Source of the DNA: Anaeramoeba flamelloides
Lineage: Eukaryota > Metamonada > Anaeramoebidae
Direction of reading: 5' to 3'
Length of the DNA: 64,000 nucleotides
NCBI GenBank assembly: GCA_027625915.1
Contig: JANTQA010000023.1
Coordinates: 6,882,001 to 6,946,000 of the forward strand
Shown here one piece after another: positions 53,142 to 61,800 of the stretch (positions within the stretch are counted from its first letter, which is position 1; every line of letters begins with the position of its first letter). The translations under genes were made by a program, and so were the position numbers. The notes under the pieces are model-generated. The model was not told the origin of the DNA. It searched no databases and saw only the letters and a list, made by a program, of their open reading frames with translations.

Positions 53142-54790
53142 AGAAGTGTAAATTACACTCTAGTTGCCGTTAGACAAAAATTCCCTTTCAAAAATTTAAG
53201 CGTGAAATCCTGTATTTCACGATTATTAATTAATGAAAATAATTCCAAACTATCACAGTTTTAAATCAATTCAAAAAGATTTATTTCTTTTAATTTATTA
53301 AGAATAATTAATCTATTTTTTCATCAGAAGGGTATACCCATAAAAAATGATTAATATTTTCTATTATTTCTTTATGTTCATATTTTAAACATAATGAACA
53401 ATATTTATTTGAGTTTTTATTCATTGCATAATAGTATCTGTTTAAGCAGTGAGTTTGTGTTCTGAATTTTAGGATTGTTGAGCTTGAAGGAAAACACAAA
53501 TATTTTTGAGTTTAAAATAAAGAATTTTGATATTTTATTATTTTGAAATATTTTGTCGAGTGCCGTCAAGCGCCTAGGTTTTCTTGAAGTTTTCTATATT
53601 TATTTTGTTGGGTAAGTTTCATAGATTGTTTTTTTTTACTTTTTAAAATAAACATAAAAATTTAATAAATTTTCGGTTTATTTCTAAAGTAAAAAAAACC
53701 TAACGAAAATCTATTGATTTTCTAAATAAAAAAGTAAAAAAAAAACTAATGAAAATCTATCGATTTTCCAAATAAACAGAAAACTCGAGAAAAGCTAACA
53801 GCGATTTTTTGTAATTTTAGAAATAAATAGAAAATTTAAATGAATTTTCAGTTTTTTTCGAAAAGTAAAAAAAACCTAGAACACTTCACAAATAAAACAG
53901 AAAACCTCAAAAAAACCACCTTGAGTTTTAACATAATTTAAAAGAACTTGGTTAAATCTTTGATTTTACTCTATTCTCTTGAATTTTGGAAAACCTAACG
54001 ACACTTTCCAGCTCTTGGAATTCAATAATTCATTATATGTATAATTGTAAATTTCTTCTTTCAATTCAATTGAATCTTTTGAATTCCAATTGATTTTATT
54101 GTTTATTCGTTGATTAAATTTTATTAATTTTTCCAAATAAGTCAGAGATAAATTTTTTAATTTTTTTTTGAATTAGAATTTTTTTTTATTAATCGAAATT
54201 ACAAGATTTTCTATTTTAAATTCTTTTCTGTAAATCAGAATTGGTGTGTTTCTGTTTATTTTACATATTTCAGTAATACATGAATTAATACAAGAATTTA
54301 AGTAATTTAAATTTTTTACAATTTTATAATTATATATTTCTAATCCATATGTTAATTGACTTCATATAAAAGATTTAAATAATCTAATTTTCAAGTTATT
54401 GTTAAGAGAATTGTTATTTAATAATTTTTTACAGCTATTAAACGTCTCTTTTGATTTTTTTTAAATTATAAACGATATGTGAAATTTTATCTTAAAAAAT
54501 ACCTAAATATTGAATTTTTTTTTTAATTCTTTTGATACAATTGTTTTATCTTTATTTGGTATTAACCCAAATTGTATAATAATTTCATATATAGAATTTA
54601 CTTTTTGATTTAAAGAATTTTTATTTCCTTTTATAATTAAGATTAAATCATCTGCAAAAATTTGACAATGGTTTGTTAATGGTATGATTTTCAATAAAAG
54701 AAAATGTGAAATTAGAGCAAATAAAATAGGAGACAATGGATCTCCTTGTAATATACCAAGGAAAAATCGTTTATTTTACTCAATTCTCTT
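53142..54790 (-). mobile_element. LINE copy with reverse transcriptase motifs, interrupted
   Basis: Minus strand. 54500-54770 encodes ILQGDPLSPILFALI followed by QIFADDLILIIKG, the reverse transcriptase motifs of non-LTR retrotransposons, then NKNSLNQKVNSIYEIIIQFG and PNKDKTIVS. 54006-54500 is the decayed thumb or connection region. 53142-53545 is the C-terminal zinc-motif region (CSLCLKYEHKEIIENINHF) and 3' end with the GTGTAAATTACAC hairpin. A hairpin cluster (53555-54005) lies between the two parts. The 5' half (endonuclease, ORF1) is absent: a truncated, dead copy. Confidence 0.85.
53555..54005. repeat. CTAGG-mosaic hairpin cluster 3, inside the LINE
   Basis: Bounded by GTCAAGCGCCTAGGTTTTCT on the left. 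Includes the near-copy of 52708-52830, another B-type hairpin (AGAAATAAATAGAAAATTTA...), and an A-type hairpin ending GGAAAACCTAACG. Confidence 0.65.
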
Positions 54791-55140
54791 AAATTCTGGA
54801 AACCCTAACGTGAAGTGTTGTCAAGTTCCGTCAAGTGCCTAGGTTTTCCAGAATTCAAAAGAATAGAGTAAAATCAAAGATTTAACCCTATTCTTTAAAA
54901 TTATGGAAACCATAACGACAGTTTTTTTGGGGTTTTCTATTTTATTACCAAAATCTATTGATTTTCCTTAGGTTTTTTCGAGTTTTCAATTTTATTTGTG
55001 AAGTGTCTAGGTTTTTTTTTACTTTTTGAAATAAACCGAAAATTTCTAAAATTTTCAGTTTATTACAAAAATTAAAAAAAAACTAACGACAAACAGGAGA
55101 AATTTTATTATATCATCTCTCTTCAATAATAATAAAAAAA
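54791..55140. repeat. CTAGG-mosaic hairpin cluster 4 with LINE-like tail
   Basis: GTCAAGTTCCGTCAAGTGCC leads into an A-type hairpin at 54840-54914 and a B-type hairpin at about 55000-55083. It ends with CTCTTCAATAATAATAAAAA, like a LINE tail. Confidence 0.6.
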
Positions 55141-55571
55141 AAATATATCAATTTTTTCAATATTAAATTTTCGCTTTTATTCAATTGGGTTTTGGGTGTC
55201 GACATTTTTTTATATGAATGCGTGAAATTAATCAAAGAGTAAACCAAAAAATAGTCTCCAAAAATGTATATATTTGAAAAAATTATTTTCTTTTTTAGAT
55301 GATCAAATGCGAAACATCACCTTTTCGGATATATGTTGTTGAAATAAAGAATTAGAAAAAAAAAAATTTCGGCCAAATATATTTTCAAAGATTTTTTTCC
55401 AAAAACTTCTTAATTTGAGATGAATACTAACAATTTGTTACCTTGAATTTCTCACACCATTCTTGTTTATTATTATTTTACAAAACATTTTTTTCACATA
55501 TACTACCAAAATTCTTTTTCAAATGTTTTTTTCAAACCAAACCAAAACAAAGAATACTGTTAAAAAATTAA
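55141..55571. other. AT-rich spacer, no gene seen
   Basis: Nothing recognised. Confidence 0.4.
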
Positions 55572-55990
55572 AATACAGCTGTTCCAAGGCTACAGTGAAA
55601 TTTTATCAATATCAAATTTTGATGTTTATATTGATTTTTAACTCTAAGAATATAAGAATAAGAAAGCTTCTATTGAAAATAATTTTTTTCATAAATGAGT
55701 TGATATGAAAAATATTCTTCTAATGTGGTCGAAGAATAAATTCATTTTTTAGAGGAAATTTTATATCATTTATTAAAGAATTTTTGATGTTTAGAGTCAT
55801 TTTGGTTTCTGAAAATTTATTTTTTGAAAATCAGAAAAAATTCTGAATATTGGCTCATTTAGGAATTTTTTTTTAAATATGAGCTTTATTATTCTCATAT
55901 AGAACTGTTTAAAAAATTATATCAATATCACCATTTGATATTCATAAAATTTCACGGTAGCTTTGGGCAGGCTGTATGTGAGTTTAGTTA
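55572..55990. repeat. Foldback element FB2, uninterrupted copy (about 420 bp)
   Basis: The left ACAGCTGTTCCAAGGCTACA and GTGAAATTTTATCAATATCA pair with the right TTCATAAAATTTCACGGTAG and CAGGCTGTATG. Family copy with 673-1262. Confidence 0.7.
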
Positions 55991-56179
55991 TTGAATACAA
56001 AAGCAGTTATAAACAAAAGATTCAACCCAAAATAAATAAAAAATGAATAAAAAATTTCAATCAGATTCAGAATTATTTTTAGTTCTCATTTTAATGGAAA
56101 ATTAATAATTATCAAATCATTCAAATACAATTGAATGAATCTTTATTCTTCAACAAGAATTCAAAAAATATCCTATTTC

Positions 56180-56425
56180 TCCAACCAAAATTGGAAAAAT
56201 TAGATGAATTAAATGAAAATCAGGATTTTTAAATATATTTTGGATATTCCTTCGAAATAAAAAGTAATTTGTTTCTCAAAAATTTTACAAACAAAAAGTA
56301 TTTCTAGGAAGAATTAAAAATAAAATCAAGTAAAGAAGAAGTAATTGTATCAAATTTTTCAGATAAGATCAAGAAATAAATGATTTTTGATTTATTTTTT
56401 CTTGATCAATTTTTTCATTTTTTTG
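56180..56425 (-). repeat. Dispersed repeat R1, minus-strand copy
   Basis: The complement matches 26340-26540 (CATTTATTTCTTGATCTTAT, AATTACTTCTTCTTTACTTG). Confidence 0.6.
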
Positions 56426-56844
56426 AGAACAATTTTTTAATTGGTTTTGGAAAAATATTCTACTTTGATAAATGTAATTCTCATATTTTTTAAAACTGTA
56501 ATCTATTTGGTTAAAGAAAGGGTTTGGTAATACAATTCCGCACAAACGGTGGTGCTCAAAATTGGTATGTAATTGAACCCTTTAAATCATATCAGTCGAT
56601 TTCTGATAAATTCAATTAAATAATGGAAAATTTTTACTTTATTTTTGATTATTCAAATTTTTTTATACAATCTCTGATTAAAGCATGGTATACGTTTAAA
56701 TGTTTAGAAATTTTGAAAATTTGGTTTGACTTGGAAAGATTCTTGTTCAATGAACTGTTTTAAAAGTTGAGTTAAGAGATTGAAATATAGAAATGGAATT
56801 ATCTATTTTATTAAATGTATTTGCATTTGTTAACTAGTAAAATT
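56426..56844. other. AT-rich spacer, no gene seen
   Basis: Nothing recognised. Confidence 0.4.
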
Positions 56845-57225
56845 GTTGTGTAATTTCTAATATTGGAAATTTATTTGAATTTATTAATAAAATCACCAAT
56901 TGTTTTATGAACTCAGTATCAAGCCTACCTAAAGTCCATCAACGTGGGGGTATCTATAGAATACTCAACTAATTGTTTGATAACTTAAGTAGATCTACTT
57001 TTTTTAACAAACAATCAAGTTTTCTAGAGGTTCACTAGGAAATTGAAAAATGATGATTTTTATTCATTGTTTTTTAATTGATTGAATGGTGTGTCCAATC
57101 AAGTTTAATTTCATTAATCATCGTACTAATAAGTTATTCAGTTATTATTTGTAAGATTTTTGATTCATAAATAAAGGATTTGATTGAAAATTAAATAAAT
57201 TACACAACAAATTTCGCTTATTTTA
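56845..57225. repeat. Foldback element FB6 (about 380 bp)
   Basis: Ends AAATTGTTGTGTAATTTCTA and complement of AAATTACACAACAAATTTCG; interior collinear with 39725-40110. Confidence 0.65.
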
Positions 57226-57439
57226 CATTTTTTAAAATCTTGTGAAAATGATTATTTTGATGTCAGGTATTTTAACCCAAGAATAAAAGACGTTTTTTGT
57301 TTTGTTGTTGAAAATTTGGTAAAATCTATTTGACAATTAATAGTTTTTTCGGCTGTCTTGACCAAAATTTGAGGAACTAATCATAGAATTGCTATTAAAT
57401 TTCATCTGCCAAATTTTTTTCAAAACCGTCTTTGTATGC

Positions 57440-57600
57440 ATAATAGAAAAAATTTTCACTTCCTATTCCCACTTTTTCTTGAATAAATAGAATTCTCAAA
57501 GAAGTAACTTGAAATTTATTACGATTTGTTGAAAAAAGCAAATTGCAATGAAGTTCTAATTTTTATCATTTATAATTCAAATTACAGTTGGTCAAACGGT
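57440..57600. repeat. Foldback element FB7, diverged copy
   Basis: TTTTCACTTCCTATTCCCAC on the left, and TTGCAATGAAGTTCTAATTT then CATTTATAATTCAAATTA on the right; compare 2871-3045. Confidence 0.4.
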
Positions 57601-57792
57601 GTCTAGGTTTCATTATTAAAAAGTTTTGGGAAAGATCTGGAACTTGTCTCAAATGTAATAAATAAAAGATTCTAAACTCACAAGTTATTATGAAAAAAAT
57701 TTAGAAGGAAAACAAAGATGAAAAAAATAGAAACGAATGGACTAACTGGGATTGGAATTTTAGATGGTATAACATTTTCCTATTTTTTTTCC

Positions 57793-58594
57793 AGATTTTT
57801 CTTTTCAAATAAATTTACAAGAAATTCTTGGTAATTTGTTAACCTGGTTAAATATGAGTCCTTTTTTAATTTGCTTTATGCAATGTTCAGTTATTCTTTG
57901 TGTGTAATAAGGATCCAAAAAGACAGGTTCGATTCTGTCGAATTGTAAAATAGGGACTGATGAAAAGGCATCGGATTTTAATTTCAAATTGTTTTCTAAT
58001 AAATTATTCTTATTGTTGGTGTTAAAATTTATTCAACAAAATTACCTGTTAGATTCCTAATCTTTACCTCAAGAAGAAATGGGTAAGAAATTTCTTCAAA
58101 TTGTACAAAAAAAATTTTTCCAAAAAACAGACTCTTTCTTAATAAACCTGTTTTGACTGAGAATTTGCAAACCGTGTTTATATGGATCGAAAGCAAATGA
58201 ATAAAAACCAAAAAAAGTCTTACTTTTTTTCAATTCTTCATCCTTTTAATCTTCGAAAAGCTTTAATGACAAAACCTTATTTATCAAAAATATTTTCGAA
58301 AATTGGATAATTTGACAGAGATTATTTACCAATCTAATTTTTAATTCTTTGATATAACGGTTTACAAACATTAAAAAAATGTAATTTAGTCAAAAAGTTT
58401 CTTTTATGTGAGAAATTTATTTTTTGAAGGAAATTTAAACAAAAATTATTTTTTAATTTAGTGAACCTGTTTTGCTCAAATTCCGAACCACCTCTTGTAG
58501 CAATTGTTTTGGCCACTTTTAGTATTACAAGTTTATGGATTTTTACCACCCCAAAGTTTACAAAATAATTTCCATTTTTTGGGTTTAAAAACAA
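57793..58594 (-). pseudogene. Possible SURP-domain gene fragments
   Basis: Three successive minus-strand open stretches stand out from AT noise. 58334-58594 encodes KLVILKVAKTIATRGGSEFE, then a Phe-x-Phe-Leu-like NFLQKINFSHKRNF; the pattern A..IA..G..FE...F.FL...H matches the SURP (SWAP) module of pre-mRNA splicing factors such as SF3A1. 58029-58211 (FVQFEEISYPFLLEVKIRN) and 57805-57987 (ILQFDRIEPVFLDPYYTQRI) have mixed composition but no domain I can name. None begins with a convincing ATG. Possible GT...AG joints exist (after YPFLLE; after KNIRN...ATTG), but no continuous gene model could be built. It may be a decayed gene, or a real multi-exon gene whose first exons I missed. Confidence 0.3.
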
Positions 58595-58882
58595 TTAAAG
58601 AATAAGAACATATTGTGAATTTAATTTCTTGGATAATGGTAAAAATAAAGTTTTTTCAAGAATTACATATTTCATCTAATTTCGAGAATTGGTAATTAAA
58701 CTTTTCGGAAATAATTATCGAAATATTTTCATAAATTAAAAAAATTGTAAAAAATTTCAATTTTCCTTTTCACTGTCAAATATCAACCCACCTCAATAAA
58801 ACAATTTTGTATTATAAATTCTTTCATTAAAACATTTTTTTTAACTTTTTTTTAAAAAGGTGTTTAGATTTTCTTTGAGTAA
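58595..58882. other. Upstream region of the beta-helix gene
   Basis: AT-rich; nothing specific recognised. The ATG at 58883 is preceded by TTTCTTTGAGTAA. Confidence 0.4.
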
Positions 58883-61800
58883 ATGAAAACAATTTCATCA
58901 AAAAGTAATCTTATATTCCTAATATTAATCTTAGTTTTATCAAACAAAGTATTCTCGGATTGTCAGAGATATGTTAAAGTTGAAGGAACAGGTGATGAAA
59001 CATGTAACACAGAGGAAGATGCTTGTTCATCGATCGAATTTGCTGTTAGTGTTTCTACAGGTAATTAATACTCTCTTTTGTTTCTTAAAGAATGTTCACA
59101 AACAAAATACAAAAAAAATATTTCCTTTTTCATTCATGAAAATGCTCTCTTTTGAAGCTTTATGTTGAATAAGTTTCCATCTTCTTTTGAGTTCTTTAAT
59201 TTTTTAATCACTTTTGGAAAAAGTGTTTTTACAAGGCTTATTCTTTGACTTTTTGCACTTTTGGTAAACACAAAAAATAAAAAACTTTTCCTTTATTCAC
59301 TTTTCAATTGTATTATAGCTGGAGACACAATTTGTGTTGGTCCTGGGACTTACTCTTTTACAAATGAAATTGTAATATCCAAAGATTTAACTTTGATCGC
59401 AACTTCTTATCCTGAAGAAGAAACAATAATTGATGGTGGTTCATTGACTATCAGGGCCTTTTATCTCAGTCAGATCGATTTCATTATTAATGGCTTTACA
59501 ATCCAAAATTTTCAAAATAGTTTAGTTGATGGTAAGGATTATTTTTTTTATTCTTTTGTTTTTTTTTTTTTTCATTTTTTTAGGATTTTTTTTTCGAACT
59601 ATCAAATCAAAAAACTTCCACTTTTGGTTAAACTCGAGTGTTGGTTTCTTATTGTTCATTAAAAATCAGTAAGACAAAAACTTGAAATAAAATTTGCTGT
59701 TGGGGGATTAGCGTTGACGACTGAAAAGTCTAAACTTGAAGTCAGTTGTTATTGAACGTAAATCAGATTAATGATCCATGTTTCAAATGCCTTTCAAAAT
59801 TTGATAAGTAAAAGAGTACTCCCAAAAGCTGATCTCTCAAATAAAAAATGATACGTTATATTCGTAAAAAACCCAACAATCTTCGAAAAAAAACTTCAAA
59901 TTTCACCAGAATTTAAAAGTTGATACATGGATATTTAAGACTTCCAAGTTGCAAAATATCTTTCTTCAATTTGTCTCCAAACATATTATTCACTTGAACC
60001 AAATTTAGATTATTGTTAAAAAATTCTGCATTTGTTAAACAATTAAATCACCAATTCAGAGATAATTATCAAAAAATTAAAAAAACTAAATTCTAAAAAT
60101 TTGGAAACAGTTTAAACAGTTGAAAGGATAACAATACTAGAATTTACATCCAATTTGGAACTATTTTTTGATATTACAAACTATTTTTTCATTTTTTGTA
60201 TATTTCTATTTCGTTTTCATTTCCTTTTTTACCAGTTACGTAATTTGTTTCGTTAGATCTGGAAATTTTTTTCCATGATTGATCGAAAGTTAGTGTTGAG
60301 TTTGTTAAATTGGAAAATCACATACAATTAGCTGATTGTATCTTATCATTTGATCGATCAATAATTGTTAATAGTGAAATTTCAACAAATTTACCAATAC
60401 AATTTTTTTTTTTAAAAAACTAAATCAAGATTCAAATACTTCTGATGACTGTATCCATTTAGATACTCTTTGAATTAGAACTCTCAAATTTAGTCACTTC
60501 GAAATTCTCTCTTTAAAAGATTAGATGAAGTTTCGTCTAACCCTTAAACATAAACCCAATACAACTTTTTGTTGAACTGGCTTAATCATTTTCGACAGAC
60601 CAATTTTTTTTTTTTTTCATATTATATTTTTTTCTTTTGATTGGATAAAAATGATTACTTATCAAAACATTACACATCGGGTAAATTAAATGTGGTTAAA
60701 TATTATGTTTTTTTTTTGTCTATTTTTGATTTTTGGTGTGTTCAAATTTTTGGAATGGGGTTTAATTAACGAGAATATTTTTTTTACCTTTTGAAAATAT
60801 ATTGGAAAACAACTAGTTTCAAAGAAAGTAAACAACACTAATTAATCTTTAATTTTTTTTATTAATGATTATTGATTTAAATCTAGAAATTAAAACATTG
60901 CAAAAATAGTTGCTTTTTGAAGTTCTGAATATTAATTATTAAGTATTGGAATACGATTATTTTGATTTTCTATTTTTTTAGAATTGAAAAAGAAATTAAA
61001 AAAATTCAAAAATGAAAATTTTTAATAGTGTGCATTAGTAAACAATTTAATTATTTATTGTTCAATAATATTTACTAATCGACTTTTTAGAGCCAAAGAA
61101 ACCATGTGAGCCATGTAGCACTAATAACAGTTACCACCAATTACACCAGACATTAATTTTTGAGGAATGAAGGGTAACACTGACCCATTAAGAATAAATT
61201 TCACTAATTATACTTTTATCCCATAATTCAATAAGGAAGTTTCATAAAATCTCAAAAATATCATTTCTAGCTGGTTTTTAGAAGATCCTGGTGTTTGTTT
61301 AGCTCATAATTGGTAAAATATTTTTGGAAATTGAAATTAAAATTAAGATTATCATCTATTAATTGGAAAATAATACAGTCATTTCCACTTTTAAGACACA
61401 AATTTTCAACTAAATTTAAGGTACAGAAAAAAATCTCAAAATAAGGCACAAAATTCAAATTCTAGTAAAATATATTGTGAAAAAAAAAAATATAAAATTT
61501 GTGTTTTAATTTGGGATTTTTTTGTGCCTTAAATTTAGTTGAAAGTTTGTGTCTTAAAAATGGAACTGGCTGTGGTATAAAAAACTAATCCTTTGATTAT
61601 TAGAATACAAGAATGATAACCACAAAATAATAGAACCCCGGCATTTGCTAGAATAGGTAAACTTTATTAATTTTGCCTTTTTTAGCCTCATTCCCTTTAA
61701 AAAAAATTGATAATATTTTTCAATAACAAATATCAATCAAAAATGTTATAAATTCAAAGAATTAAACATTCTCTAAAACCATTATAGTCGCAAAAATAAA

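Noticed and set aside
53142-54790. Possibility that the reverse transcriptase belongs to an LTR or virus-like element
   Set aside because: QGDPLSP plus FADD, an A-rich tail and 5' truncation fit a non-LTR LINE; no LTRs, protease or integrase motifs were seen.
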